Notes: generated by a model not told the origin, from the letters alone. A stretch of DNA of 64,000 bases from Lachnospiraceae bacterium (GCA_017428105.1 JAFRRM010000023.1:1-64000); one strand, 5' to 3'; counted from the stretch's first letter, positions 40,016 to 49,477 are shown. Numbers and translations: made by a program.

Positions 40016-40432
40016 TTACGCCTCCAGCAGCGGCTTTAACAAGGCGGCGGTCTCCGCGAGCCCTTCCGGCGTGCTTGCGCCGGGCTTCCAGAGGCCCATC
40101 ACGCCGTCGTCCGCGCGCCGCGGGATCACGTGCAGGTGAAAGTGGAAAACGGTCTGGCCGGCCGATTCGCCGTTGTTCTGGATCAGGTTGAAGCCATCGT
40201 ATCCCAGCGCCTTCTTCTGCGCTGCGCCGACGCGTGCGCCTACCGCCATGGCGTGTCCGAGCAGATCCTCCGGCATCTCCGTCGCATCCGCATGATGTTC
40301 CTTGGGCAGCACCAGCGCATGGCCGGGCGCCGCCGGCCCCAGGTCCAGGATCACCCGCACCCGGTCGTCCTCAAAAAGCGTCGCCGAGGGGATCTCTCCC
40401 GCCGCGATCCTGCAGAAAATACAGTTGTCCAT
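40016..40432 (-). CDS. HIT family protein
   Basis: 138 residues. The zinc-free HIT motif is FHFHLHVIPR (HxHxHxx); NCIFCRIAAGEIPS at the start carries the usual CxxC pair of Hint-type proteins. Such enzymes hydrolyse adenosine phosphoramidates or related nucleotides. It follows the flippase gene by 15 bp on the same strand but is probably a housekeeping passenger. Confidence 0.94.
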   Translation of the reverse strand: MDNCIFCRIAAGEIPSATLFEDDRVRVILDLGPAAPGHALVLPKEHHADATEMPEDLLGHAMAVGARVGAAQKKALGYDGFNLIQNNGESAGQTVFHFHLHVIPRRADDGVMGLWKPGASTPEGLAETAALLKPLLEA

Positions 40433-40447
40433 TCCGGTCTCCTCCTC

Positions 40448-41890
40448 TTATTTTTTCTTGAGATAACTTGCCAGCAGGGACTTCATCATCCCCAGCGCCG
40501 GCACCTTCAGCAGCGCCGCGCCCGCGAAATACAGCAGAATGCCCAGCGGGATCTGGATCAGCACCGTGAGCAGGTCCGGCAGCCCCAGAAACTGCACCGC
40601 ATACACGGCGGCCGCCATGACCAGCGCCAGCAGGATATGGGGCGCCATGTCCTTCAGCTGCTCGCCGTAATGATAATTCAGCAGCTTCCGGTTCGGCCAG
40701 GAATTGATCAGCTGCGACATCACGGAGTTGAAGATGGACCCCAGCGCCATGGCCAGCACGCTGATGTTCACCGTGACCAGCAGCGTGGCGATGCCCACGA
40801 TCTTTTTCAGGATCTCCAGCTTCAGGAACAGGTCGCTGCGCCCCAGCGCCTTGATGGCGTTCAGATTGGCGGTGTGCACGCAGTAGAACGCGTAGACGAA
40901 GCAAAAGATCTGCAGAAAAGGCACCGCAGGCATCCACTGCTCATGCAGCAGGACGCGGATGAGCGGCGTCGCACAGGCGGCCAGTCCCGCCATCATGGGC
41001 ATGATGATGAAGGAGCTGACCTGGATGGCCTTGCGCGTGGTCTCCTTCACCTTTGCGCGGTCGTCCTGCTCCGCCGCCATCACGGGCAGCAGCACGCTGT
41101 TCGTGGCGTCGTTGATATTGGTCACCAGCAGGTTCGGGAACGTGTCGCCCTTATTGTAAAACGCCAGGTCCGTATCGGTGTATTTCAGGGCGATCACCAT
41201 CTGGTACAGCTTGCTGTAGACCGTGTCCACGAGCGTGGAAGCCAGCAGTTTCCACGCGTAGGAAAACAGGCCCTTCAAGCGTTCGAAGGAAAACATCCGT
41301 TTCGGGCGCCATTTGACCGTGATCCAGAGGATGGCCGTGTCGATGGTGATGTTGACCAGGTTCTGGACGATGAGAGCCCAGACGCCATAGCCCTGATGCG
41401 CCATCCAGAGGCCGACCGCCGCGGCGACGATGGTGCCGCCCAGCGTGGCGAAGAAGAAGCGCTTGAAGATCAGATTGCGCGCCACGTACGCGGTCTGGAT
41501 GTTCTTGATGCCTCCGAAGATCAGGATCAAGCCCAGGCCCCGGATCGGCCAGACCAGGTCCGGCTGCTCATGGATCCGCGCGATCAGCGGCGCCGCCGCG
41601 AACAGCAGGGCGTAGAGCCCCACGCACATGACGATGTTGAAGTAAAAGACCGTGGAAAAATCCAGGTCGTCCGCATCCTTTTTCTGGACCAGCGCGTCGT
41701 TCAGCCCGCAGCTGACAAAAACGCTGACGATGGTGGTGAAGATGGTGACGATGGCCACCTGCCCGTACGGTTCCGGCCCCAGCAGCTGTGCCAGCCGGAT
41801 GGATACGATAAAAGAGACGCCCTGCGCGCCGAAACGCTCCAGGAAGCGCCAGAGGAAGTTGGAAGAGATGCGCCGGCCGTTGTCACCCAT
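40448..41890 (-). CDS. Polysaccharide flippase (Wzx/TuaB-like)
   Basis: 480 residues, about 12-14 membrane helices, MOP-superfamily polysaccharide exporter: FLERFGAQGVSFIVSIRLAQLLGPEPYGQVAIV at the start matches the polysaccharide biosynthesis protein family related to TuaB/Wzx. It would flip lipid-linked glycan or teichoic-acid-type units across the membrane. It overlaps the GT2 gene by 8 bp and belongs to the surface-glycan operon. Confidence 0.88.
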   Translation of the reverse strand: MGDNGRRISSNFLWRFLERFGAQGVSFIVSIRLAQLLGPEPYGQVAIVTIFTTIVSVFVSCGLNDALVQKKDADDLDFSTVFYFNIVMCVGLYALLFAAAPLIARIHEQPDLVWPIRGLGLILIFGGIKNIQTAYVARNLIFKRFFFATLGGTIVAAAVGLWMAHQGYGVWALIVQNLVNITIDTAILWITVKWRPKRMFSFERLKGLFSYAWKLLASTLVDTVYSKLYQMVIALKYTDTDLAFYNKGDTFPNLLVTNINDATNSVLLPVMAAEQDDRAKVKETTRKAIQVSSFIIMPMMAGLAACATPLIRVLLHEQWMPAVPFLQIFCFVYAFYCVHTANLNAIKALGRSDLFLKLEILKKIVGIATLLVTVNISVLAMALGSIFNSVMSQLINSWPNRKLLNYHYGEQLKDMAPHILLALVMAAAVYAVQFLGLPDLLTVLIQIPLGILLYFAGAALLKVPALGMMKSLLASYLKKK

Positions 41891-42869
41891 GCCGTTCTCC
41901 TCCCCGGTTTTTCAGTTTTGCCAGAAACGGCAGGGCCTTTTTGAGGGCCGCGCGCCGCTGCTGCTTTTTATACGCGTCATAGAAAGGCTTCAGTTCCGCG
42001 TCCCGCGCGGCTTCGTCCGCCCGTCCCTCTTCTTTCAGGGCCAGGAAGCGGTATTCGGCCAGAACGCGGCGGCGGTATGCCTTGGCTTTTACGATCTCCT
42101 CATGGAAGCAGCCTTCATAGTGCGCGTCCACGCGGTCCAGCATGCGCGCCATGACCTCTTCATGCTCCGTGTGCGCCTGCAGGTCCCGCCAGATGTCCGC
42201 GGTCCAGGAGCCCTTCACGCCCTCATTGTGCACGCACATGGGCGCGGCCAGGTAGCGGACCTTGCCGAGGATGGCGGCGTGGAACAGCCAGGGGTAATCG
42301 CCCACGCCCGAAACGAAAAAGGCGTCCGGCAGGGCTTCCCCGACCTCGCGGCGCATCAGGAAGGAATTGGTGGCGAACAGACCCGCGCCATGGACGATGA
42401 TCTCCTCCCGCGAATAATCGCGGTCCTTTTCCTCCGCCGGATACAGCGTGTCCTCCGCCGGATCCGTCCCCTCGCGGTGCAGCACGCCGCGGTGCACGCA
42501 GATGCTGTAGTCCGAGTGCGCCTCCAGAAAATCCGCCTGGCGCTGCAGCTTGAGCGGATCCGTGAACTGATCGTCCCCGTCGCAGACCGCAAAATACCGC
42601 CCCTGCGCCTTCGGATACAGGAAGGTCTTCATGATGGGGGTGTCCGGCTTGGAGAACTGGTTTTCCGTCTGGTAAATGGGTTTGATGATGTCCGGATAAC
42701 GGGCTTCGAATTCGCGGATCACGGCGGCGGTGCCGTCGGTGGAGGCGTCGTCATGGATGATGACTTCAAAGGGGAAATCCGTTCGCTGCATCACAAAACT
42801 CTCCAGCGTCCGCCGGATGTAGGATTCATGATTGTATGCCAGGCACAGAACGGAAACCAGAGGAGTCAT
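41883..42869 (-). CDS. GT2 family glycosyltransferase
   Basis: 328 residues, GT-A fold at the N-terminus: SVLCLAYNHESYIRRTLESF, IIHDDASTDGTAAVI (DD-A-S-x-D motif) and the FAVCDGDDQF (DxD-type) site. The C-terminal ~100 residues are helical. No membrane helix is visible, so it acts at the inner face. It overlaps the flippase gene and lies 12 bp downstream of the DegT aminotransferase; it would add a sugar to the surface glycan. Confidence 0.92.
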   Translation of the reverse strand: MTPLVSVLCLAYNHESYIRRTLESFVMQRTDFPFEVIIHDDASTDGTAAVIREFEARYPDIIKPIYQTENQFSKPDTPIMKTFLYPKAQGRYFAVCDGDDQFTDPLKLQRQADFLEAHSDYSICVHRGVLHREGTDPAEDTLYPAEEKDRDYSREEIIVHGAGLFATNSFLMRREVGEALPDAFFVSGVGDYPWLFHAAILGKVRYLAAPMCVHNEGVKGSWTADIWRDLQAHTEHEEVMARMLDRVDAHYEGCFHEEIVKAKAYRRRVLAEYRFLALKEEGRADEAARDAELKPFYDAYKKQQRRAALKKALPFLAKLKNRGGERHG

Positions 42870-42881
42870 GAGCAGTCTCTC

Positions 42882-43997
42882 TTATCGCAGGATGATGTCG
42901 CAGATGCGGTCGACGTCGTCCGCCGCCAGGTCCGCGTACAGCGGCAGGGTCAGGACCCGGTCCGCGATGTGCGCGGCGATCGGGGTCTTCTCCCGGCCCG
43001 CGGTGGGCAGGCTGCGGTAGCAGTCGATGTCGTTGGTCAGCGGGTAAAAATATTTGCGGGGGACGATGTCCTCGGCCGCGAGTTTGTCGAATATCTCGTC
43101 GCGGCTTTCCTTGTAGCCGTCAAAGACCACGGGGAAGTACGCATGGTTGGGCGTCACCCCGGGCTGCGGCTTTGCCAGCACGATGCCCGGCCGGCCGGAC
43201 AGACGCGCGGTGTAATGCGCCACGACACGGCCGCGCTTTTCGATCTCGCCGGTCACGTGGCGCAGATTGCACAGGCCCATGGAGGCCTGGAATTCGCTCA
43301 TCTTGGCGTTGCCGCCCACGTAGGCCACTTCCTCCGGTCCGCGGATGCCGAAGTTCTTGAGGTCGTTCAGCAGCTGCGGCAGGCTGTCGTCATGATACGC
43401 GAGCGCGCCGCCTTCGATGGTATGGAAGACCTTGGTGGCGTGGAAGCTGAACATCGAAATGTCGCCGAAGGACGCGCTGCTGACCGGCGCCCCGTCCGGC
43501 TGCTGCCGGAACACGCCGAACGCGTGGGCCGCGTCGTAGATCAGCGGCAGGTGGTATTCCTCCGCCAGGCGGGCGAAGGCGTCCACGTCGCAGAGCCGGC
43601 CGTACACGTGCACGGGGAGGATCGCGACGGTCTTTTCCGTGATCAGCGCGCGGACCTTCTCCGGGTCCAGCGTGTACGTGACCGGATCGATGTCCGCGAA
43701 CACCGGGACCAGCCCGTTGCGGGTGATCGCGTGTGTGGTGGACACGAAAGTGTACGGCGTGGTGATCACTTCCCCGCCCGCGGGCAGGTGCAGCGCCGCG
43801 ACCGCGGTCTCCAGGGCCAGGTGGCCGTTGGTGAACAGCGTCACGTGCGGGATGCCGAAATATTCCGCCAGGGCCGCTTCCAGGGCCTGGTGCTTCTCGC
43901 CCATATTGGTCAGCCAGCGGGAATCCCACAGGTCTTTGAGCTCCGCGCAGAATTCGTCAAAATCCGGCAGGGAGGAACGGGTCACATTGATGCGCAT
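42882..43997 (-). CDS. DegT/DnrJ/EryC1 sugar aminotransferase
   Basis: 371 residues from the ATG at 43997 (AGGAG ten bases upstream); a longer frame reading through the SDR gene region is not the real start. PLP-binding features: TNGHLALETAVAAL, DAAHAFG and the lysine of FSFHATKVFHTIEGG. Such enzymes transfer an amino group to a keto-sugar nucleotide, making an aminodeoxy sugar. It follows the SDR by 11 bp; the SDR may produce its keto substrate. Confidence 0.92.
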   Translation of the reverse strand: MRINVTRSSLPDFDEFCAELKDLWDSRWLTNMGEKHQALEAALAEYFGIPHVTLFTNGHLALETAVAALHLPAGGEVITTPYTFVSTTHAITRNGLVPVFADIDPVTYTLDPEKVRALITEKTVAILPVHVYGRLCDVDAFARLAEEYHLPLIYDAAHAFGVFRQQPDGAPVSSASFGDISMFSFHATKVFHTIEGGALAYHDDSLPQLLNDLKNFGIRGPEEVAYVGGNAKMSEFQASMGLCNLRHVTGEIEKRGRVVAHYTARLSGRPGIVLAKPQPGVTPNHAYFPVVFDGYKESRDEIFDKLAAEDIVPRKYFYPLTNDIDCYRSLPTAGREKTPIAAHIADRVLTLPLYADLAADDVDRICDIILR

Positions 43998-44008
43998 GGG
44001 TACTGCTC

Positions 44009-44779
44009 CTAAATATATTCGCCGGCGGTCACGCGGAACACGCTGCCGGTCATCATGGCGGAGGCGTCGGACATGAGGTAGACCAGGGCCTCCAGGTAGT
44101 CGCTGCGTTCCAACATGCGGCCCATGGGGAGGATCTCCGCCGCGCGCCTTCTCAGCTGGGCCTCGCTTTCGCCCTGGGAGCGGCGCAGCGCCACCTCGCC
44201 TTCCGTGGGCGTCCAGCCCAGGGTCAGGTAATTGCAGCGGATCTGTTCCGCCGCGTAATTGTGGGCGATGTGCTCCATCAGGATGCGCAGGACGCCCTTG
44301 GAGCAGGCGTAGGCCGCGCGGTCCTTCTGGCCGCCCCAGGCGTGAGCGGAACCGGTCAGGACGATGGATCCGCCGCTCTGCTTCCGCATGGGCGCCAGCG
44401 CCTGCTGGATGCAGAAGAACGCGGCGCGGAAATTGATGTTCATCACCGCGTTGAACGTGTCTTCCTCGCAGGTGTCCAGCGGGGAGACCGGCGTGATGCC
44501 GGCATAGATATACAGGCCGTCGATGCGGCCGAAGCGTCTGACCGCTTCGTCGATCAGCCGGCGGCAGTCCTCCACCTTCTCCAGGTCCGTATGGACGAAC
44601 AGCCCTTCGCTGCCGTAGGTCTCCATCAGGCGCACGGAGCGGTTGGCGGCTTCTTCGTCCCGGCCGCCGATCACGACTTTCGCGCCGCGGCGGGCGAATT
44701 CTTCCGCCGCCGCCCGGCCGACGCCCTTGGTGCCGCCGGAGACCACGATCACTTTTCCTGTCAGTTCTTTCTCCGTCAT
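44009..44779 (-). CDS. Short-chain dehydrogenase in glycan operon
   Basis: 256 residues with all classical SDR motifs: VSGGTKGVGRA (TGxxxGxG variant), YIYAGIT (in place of NAG), catalytic serine LTGSAHAWGG, YACSK (YxxxK) and a C-terminal SVFRVTAGEY. It overlaps the ATP-grasp gene by four bases and lies 11 bp upstream of the aminotransferase. It probably oxidises or reduces a sugar or polyol intermediate of this pathway; the substrate is unknown. Confidence 0.88.
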   Translation of the reverse strand: MTEKELTGKVIVVSGGTKGVGRAAAEEFARRGAKVVIGGRDEEAANRSVRLMETYGSEGLFVHTDLEKVEDCRRLIDEAVRRFGRIDGLYIYAGITPVSPLDTCEEDTFNAVMNINFRAAFFCIQQALAPMRKQSGGSIVLTGSAHAWGGQKDRAAYACSKGVLRILMEHIAHNYAAEQIRCNYLTLGWTPTEGEVALRRSQGESEAQLRRRAAEILPMGRMLERSDYLEALVYLMSDASAMMTGSVFRVTAGEYI

Positions 44780-46068
44780 GCCAGCTCCAGCGCTTTCTCC
44801 GCGTCAAAGGCGGTCAGGACCATGTCCCGGCCGTTCTCGTCGTATACCTTCACAGCCGCGGCATATTCCTTCAGAGCCGCCGCCAGCTCTTCTTTCGTAT
44901 CGCAGACCAGGTACAGGCGGGTCAGCACCTGCTTCTCCGTCCCGACCCATTCGGGGAGGACGGCGTCGCCTTCGTGCAGGCGGCGGATGTCGGCCACCAC
45001 GCGGGGGTCGGAAGCGGCGCGGTCCAGGCCCTCGATGCGGGCGACGGTGCCTTGCCGCAGCAGGAACCACTGGGTCGCGGCCCATTTGCCGCGGAAGCGG
45101 GCGTCGTCCTCTTTTTCCAGGTCCACGCCGCCTTCGCTGCCGGTCAGGGCAAAGCGGATCAGCATCTCGCGCTGGTCGAAGCCGTGGACGGCCTTCATCA
45201 GCAGGTGAGGCGCCTCGCCCTGCAGGCGGAAGCCGGTGTCATATACGTAAAACTCGCCGTCCTCATAGAAAGCGGACAGCATCAGCACGCCGTTGCGGAT
45301 GCCGATGGCCCGGAAGAGGCGCAGGGCGTTGGCGTGCATGCGTTCAAAATACTCGTCGATGTGCTTGGACGGGTAGGTGCCGCCCAGGCAGACGCGGGAC
45401 AGCCCCGGCTGCTCGTCCGTGGTGTAGCGGTCATAGATGCAGGAGGCGCTGCAATAGCCGTCTTTGAAGGTATAATACAGCCCCATGTCCTCGCACTGCA
45501 TGTAGCGTTCCACGATGAAACGCCGCGCGTGCGAAGCGTCCAGCGCCTTTTCCACCGCGGCCGGGATCTCCGCTTCGCTGAAGCAGACGGTCATGCCCAT
45601 GCCGCTGCAGCTGTCCACGGGCTTCACCATGACCGGGTAGATGATCTTGTCCAGATCTTCGCGGCACAGGCGCTCGTCCAGGTAATACTCCGGCACGCCG
45701 TGCACGCCGTAGCGCTCGCAGGTGGCCTTGAAGATGTCCTTGTAGGAGAACACGTCCACGATGTCCTGCGTGGCGTAGCAGTGGAAGCCCAGCGCGTCGC
45801 AGACCTTGCAGTAGGCGGGGACCAGGATGTCCGCGACACCCACCAGGACGCCGTCCACCTGCTCCGCGCGGGCCAGCGCGATGAGGCCGGGCACGTCCAG
45901 GCCGTCCACGTCGCAGGCTTTCCAGGCATATTTCTTGGCCGCGTCCTCCGGGCGGTTGCTGGTGACGAGGGTCTTCACGCCCAGGGCGTTGGCCAGTTCG
46001 ACCAGGGGGATGGTCTCGGGGTTGGCGCCCAGGATCAGTAATTTTTTGCCGGTCAGGTCAGTATTCAT
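44776..46068 (-). CDS. ATP-grasp ligase in glycan operon
   Basis: 430 residues from the ATG at 46068 (AAGGAG upstream). N-terminal Rossmann-like segment KKLLILGANPETIPLVELANALG, ATP-grasp core with IYPVMVKPVDSCSGMGM (lysine and glycine loop) and FIVERYMQ, and a C-terminal domain of ~110 residues. Relatives join a carboxylate to an amine or thiol. In surface-glycan clusters they may add an amino acid to a sugar. It overlaps the SDR by four bases. Confidence 0.85.
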   Translation of the reverse strand: MNTDLTGKKLLILGANPETIPLVELANALGVKTLVTSNRPEDAAKKYAWKACDVDGLDVPGLIALARAEQVDGVLVGVADILVPAYCKVCDALGFHCYATQDIVDVFSYKDIFKATCERYGVHGVPEYYLDERLCREDLDKIIYPVMVKPVDSCSGMGMTVCFSEAEIPAAVEKALDASHARRFIVERYMQCEDMGLYYTFKDGYCSASCIYDRYTTDEQPGLSRVCLGGTYPSKHIDEYFERMHANALRLFRAIGIRNGVLMLSAFYEDGEFYVYDTGFRLQGEAPHLLMKAVHGFDQREMLIRFALTGSEGGVDLEKEDDARFRGKWAATQWFLLRQGTVARIEGLDRAASDPRVVADIRRLHEGDAVLPEWVGTEKQVLTRLYLVCDTKEELAAALKEYAAAVKVYDENGRDMVLTAFDAEKALELA

Positions 46069-46138
46069 GGGGTCTCCTTGATAGGGCAGGGCAGATTTGC
46101 AGGGGGCGGTCAGCCGGAGCATCGCCGGTCCGTTTTTC

Positions 46139-46903
46139 CTACGGGATCAGCACTTCTTCCCCGGTGCACAGGAACAGGAAGTCCTGCTCCGGGTATTCTT
46201 TCGTCATGCATTCGTAAAACAGGTCGGCGCGGCCGCCGTGGGAGGCGAACATGCCGAAGTGGCACGGGACCAGGAGGCGGGGCTTCACCAGGGCGGCGAG
46301 CGCCGCGCAGTCTTTCCAGTCCAGGTTGCCGAAGGCGCCGTTGATGGGGGCGGCCATGAAATCGACCGGTCCGTCGGACAGGTATTCGGGGACGAGGTCC
46401 GGACGGAAGCAGGTATCCCCCACGAAAAGCAGGCGCTTTCCGTCGCATTCCGCCAGCAGGCCGACCGCCTGCGGCGCGCCGGTCCCGTGGTCGCAGGAAA
46501 TGAAGTGCAGGCGGAAGCCGGCCGCTTCCGCGCGGTCTCCGGGCGACACGAAGCGGACGCGGGTCTCGTCCAGCCCGTTTTGTTTCACCAGGCCGCGGCA
46601 GTCCTGCGCCGCAAATAAAACGCTGTCCGCCTTGAACAGGGCGGGCATGGCGTCCGCGTCATAATGATCGGCATGACAATGGGTGGCCGTGATCACGTCC
46701 GCCGGAAGCTCCTCCGGGCGGATCGGGGCGGGGATCAGACGCTTGAAGCCGTCGTTTCCCTCCATGGTCCGCACCCAGTCGCTTAAATACGGATCGATCA
46801 GCAGCCATTTTCCGGCCCCGTTCTGTACGGCAAAGCCCGCCTGACCTAAAAAGAACAGGCGGGGCTTCGGATTCCGTGCGGAGCGCATCAGGTCCCGCAG
46901 CAT
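46139..46903 (-). CDS. Metallo-beta-lactamase fold hydrolase (UlaG-like)
   Basis: 254 residues. THCHADHYDAD is the HxHxDH zinc motif; FVGDTCF and VPCHFGMF supply further ligands. The N-terminal LGQAGFAVQNGAGKWLLIDPYLSDWV is like UlaG (L-ascorbate-6-phosphate lactonase) and related phosphodiesterases. Function in this context is unknown. It lies 70 bp upstream of the ATP-grasp gene and 24 bp after mscL. Confidence 0.88.
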   Translation of the reverse strand: MLRDLMRSARNPKPRLFFLGQAGFAVQNGAGKWLLIDPYLSDWVRTMEGNDGFKRLIPAPIRPEELPADVITATHCHADHYDADAMPALFKADSVLFAAQDCRGLVKQNGLDETRVRFVSPGDRAEAAGFRLHFISCDHGTGAPQAVGLLAECDGKRLLFVGDTCFRPDLVPEYLSDGPVDFMAAPINGAFGNLDWKDCAALAALVKPRLLVPCHFGMFASHGGRADLFYECMTKEYPEQDFLFLCTGEEVLIP

Positions 46904-46927
46904 AAAACACCTCTCTGAAAACGGATC

Positions 46928-47383
46928 TTATTCCTCAGGCAGTTCGGACGTGCAGTGAGGGCAGCGCACCGCATCCAGCGGGATCTCGCTCTTGCAGAAC
47001 GGGCAGATCTTGGTGGTGGGAGCCGCAGGCGCTTCTTCCTGCTTGCCGGCCTCGCGCGCCTTGTTGATGGCCTTGACGATGAGGAACACGATCAGGGCCA
47101 GGATCAGGAACGTGATGATGGCCGCGATGAAGGCGCCGAACTTGATGGCGACTTCTTCCACCGGTTCGCCGGCCGCATCCACGGTTGCTTCCTTCAGCAC
47201 GATCTTCAGCGAATTGTCCAGGCTGTTCACGCCGGGGATCAGGGCCAGCAGCGGGTTGACGATGTTGCCCGTAAAGGCCGTCACCAGAGCCGTGAACGCG
47301 CCGCCGATGATGACGCCGATGGCCATGTCGACCATGTTGCCCTTCACGGCGAATTCCTTGAACTCCTTCACAAACTTCTTCAT
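46928..47383 (-). CDS. mscL: MscL with C-terminal zinc ribbon
   Basis: 151 residues. The first ~110 residues are canonical large-conductance mechanosensitive channel: MKKFVKEFKEFAVKGNMVDMAIGVIIGGAFTALV and the second helix (FIAAIITFLILALIVFLIV). The usual C-terminal helical bundle is replaced by an Ala/Glu linker and a zinc ribbon CPFCKSEIPLDAVRCPHC (two CxxC pairs, about residues 128-145). The ribbon would sit in the cytoplasm. Two transmembrane helices; RBS GAGGAGG upstream. Confidence 0.9.
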   Translation of the reverse strand: MKKFVKEFKEFAVKGNMVDMAIGVIIGGAFTALVTAFTGNIVNPLLALIPGVNSLDNSLKIVLKEATVDAAGEPVEEVAIKFGAFIAAIITFLILALIVFLIVKAINKAREAGKQEEAPAAPTTKICPFCKSEIPLDAVRCPHCTSELPEE

Positions 47384-47446
47384 ATTGCTTCCTCCTCGGG
47401 CGGGTCCGGTCGTTTCTCATCCGGCCCTGCCGGTATTTTACTCCTT

Positions 47447-48556
47447 TCAGGACAGAAATGCAAGGGATGCGGTCTCAATAACCCGTTCCATCTGCTCTTT
47501 TGTCCCGACCGTGATGCGCAGGCAGCCCTCCAGCGACGCGCTCTGCCGCACGTCGCGCACGAAGATGTTCGCGGCCTCCCACTGCCGGCTCAGCACCATT
47601 TTGATCTCCGGCGTGCGGCAGCGGATCAGCACGAAATTCCCGCGGCTCTCAAAGGCTCTGACGTACTCGCTCAGCGGCCCCTCGTTGCAGGCACGGATGA
47701 ACCAGCCGCGCGCTTCCTTGACTTCGCGGACGTATTCCCGCATATACCCCGCGTCCTGCAGCACGGCCAGCGCGGCCGTCTGCGTGAAGGTGTTGATGTT
47801 CTTCGGGTTCCGGATCTTGGAGACCGCTTCGATATTTCCGCGCGACGCCAGCAGGTACCCGAAGCGCAGGTTGGCCAGCCCGAAGGCCTTGGACAGCGTG
47901 CGGGTGATCAGCAGATTATCGTACTGCCGGACCAGGGGGGCAACGGTCTGGTCCGCGAACTCCGCGTAGGCCTCGTCCACCAGGAAGCAGATCTCCGGGT
48001 GATCCCGCAGGAAGCTTTCGATGACGTCGTACGGGACCAGCGTGCCGCTGGGATTATTGGGGTTGCAGATATAGACCAGCCGGGGCTTCACCGCCTCGAT
48101 GCGGCGGCGGAAGCTTTCCTCCTCGAACGCGAAATCCTGGCCCAGCTCGCCGTAGAACATGCGCGCCCCGGTGGATTCCGCGGTCAGGCGGAAGTTGTCG
48201 TAAGAGGGCCACAGAACGAGGACGCGGTCGCCTTCCTTCAGATAGGCGCGCACGAGATATTCGTGCAGGCAGTCCGAGCCGCCGAAGTACTGGATGTTCT
48301 CCTCGGGCAGGCCGATGTAACCGGACAGGGCCTGCATCAGTTCCCCGTTGAAGGTGGACGGGTACAGGTGGAAGAAATCTTCCTGCTCCAGCAGTTCCTT
48401 CAGGCGCCGGCGCACCAGCGGGGAAGGCGGGACGGACGCTTCGTTCCAGTCCAGTTTCAGGATGCTGCCGCGTTCTTCCGGATCGACCGTCCAGATCTTG
48501 TGCGACGCGACGGTATAGGGTTTGACCTGATCAAGGCTTTCGTTCCACAGACTCAC
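47447..48556 (-). CDS. HisC/CobD-like PLP aminotransferase
   Basis: 369 residues, fold type I class-I/II aminotransferase. LDWNEASVPPSP, ICNPNNPSGT, LVDEAYAEF and the PLP lysine in TRTLSKAFGLANLRFGY are all present. Closest in look to histidinol-phosphate aminotransferase or threonine-phosphate decarboxylase. No other his or cob genes are nearby; instead it overlaps the nucleotidyltransferase fusion by four bases. A role in making an amino-alcohol phosphate for CDP activation is a reasonable guess. Confidence 0.85.
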   Translation of the reverse strand: MSLWNESLDQVKPYTVASHKIWTVDPEERGSILKLDWNEASVPPSPLVRRRLKELLEQEDFFHLYPSTFNGELMQALSGYIGLPEENIQYFGGSDCLHEYLVRAYLKEGDRVLVLWPSYDNFRLTAESTGARMFYGELGQDFAFEEESFRRRIEAVKPRLVYICNPNNPSGTLVPYDVIESFLRDHPEICFLVDEAYAEFADQTVAPLVRQYDNLLITRTLSKAFGLANLRFGYLLASRGNIEAVSKIRNPKNINTFTQTAALAVLQDAGYMREYVREVKEARGWFIRACNEGPLSEYVRAFESRGNFVLIRCRTPEIKMVLSRQWEAANIFVRDVRQSASLEGCLRITVGTKEQMERVIETASLAFLS

Positions 48557-49461
48557 GGCGCACCTCCGTAGTTTTCATAGGACGGGTCGAGCGCCTTCAG
48601 CTCCGAAAACGTGTCGATCTCCTGCACGTCCTCCGCCCGACACGGACGGATGGCCACGTGATAATTCTCCTTCAGCACCGCCATGGGCACCTGTTCCCAG
48701 TAATTCTCCCGGCCGCCGGGCATGGCCGCCACCTTCGCCAGGTCGCCCGCCAGTTTCCGGCCGTCCTCCTCGCTCCAGTACGAGATGCCGATGACCTGGT
48801 AGCAGTCCAGGCCGCCGCGCCGCTCCTCCAGGATGTAGCCGCCGCGGGTGGTAAAGCACCAGTCGTCCGTGCGCTCCGCATAGACGCCCAGGAAATTGGA
48901 TTCATAATGATACGGCGCGATCAGGGCCGGGTTCCGCAGCAGCAGGTCCGCATCGAAGATGTACGCGTTCGACAGCACGTCCTTCACGCACAGGGCGGAC
49001 AGGATGTTGTTGGCCTCACCGTAGGCGGGATTCTCCACGAAGCGGATCATGGGATATTTCTCCAGCAGGGCGTCGAAGGCTTCCGCCTTGTAGCCGCGGA
49101 CGATGTAGATCTCTTTGATCCCGGCCGCCAGGACCGCGTCCAGCAGGCCGTCGATCAGCCGCTTCCCGTTCACGGAAATGAGCGGTTTGGGGATGTCCAG
49201 CGTGACCGGGGCGAGCCGCGAGCCGAAGCCGGCCGCGATGAAGACCGCGCGGCGGACCCGGTACGGTTCCAGCGCCGCCAGACCGGCCGAGGTGATGCCG
49301 AGCTCCGAGAGCAGGCCGCGTTCCGCCAGCCCGCGCACCAGTTTGTTCACGGTGCCCAGGGAGAGGCCGCCTTTTGCCGCCAGCTGCCGCTGGGGCAGGG
49401 AGGTCTTCGCTTCCGCCAGCAGGGCCAGGATCTGGAATTCTTTTTTTGAAATGGGTGTCAT
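48553..49461 (-). CDS. Winged-helix/LicC-like nucleotidyltransferase fusion
   Basis: 302 residues from the ATG at 49461 (GAGGAAA upstream). Residues 1-65 are a winged helix-turn-helix (KKEFQILALLAEAK, QRQLAAKGGLSLGTVNKLVRGL, then LGITSAGLAAL wing). Residues 68-302 are a sugar-phosphate/phosphocholine nucleotidyltransferase: FIAAGFGSRLAPVTLDIPKPLI with the G-x-G-x-R-x(n)-PK signature, AYIFDADLLL with the metal aspartate. Closest in look to LicC/Pntc CTP:phospho-alcohol cytidylyltransferases. The fused DNA-binding domain and the operator at its own promoter suggest self-control by pathway status. Confidence 0.87.
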   Translation of the reverse strand: MTPISKKEFQILALLAEAKTSLPQRQLAAKGGLSLGTVNKLVRGLAERGLLSELGITSAGLAALEPYRVRRAVFIAAGFGSRLAPVTLDIPKPLISVNGKRLIDGLLDAVLAAGIKEIYIVRGYKAEAFDALLEKYPMIRFVENPAYGEANNILSALCVKDVLSNAYIFDADLLLRNPALIAPYHYESNFLGVYAERTDDWCFTTRGGYILEERRGGLDCYQVIGISYWSEEDGRKLAGDLAKVAAMPGGRENYWEQVPMAVLKENYHVAIRPCRAEDVQEIDTFSELKALDPSYENYGGAP

Positions 49462-49477
49462 GGGTTTCCTCGCAAAA

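Noticed and set aside
41652..44012. 786-codon plus-strand frame opposite the GT2 and aminotransferase genes
   Set aside because: Antisense shadow of well-recognised minus-strand genes; His/Arg/Val-rich composition typical of such frames.
42882..44807. 641-codon frame suggesting an SDR-aminotransferase fusion
   Set aside because: The upstream 270 codons read through the SDR gene in the wrong frame. The aminotransferase starts at 43997 with its own ribosome binding site.
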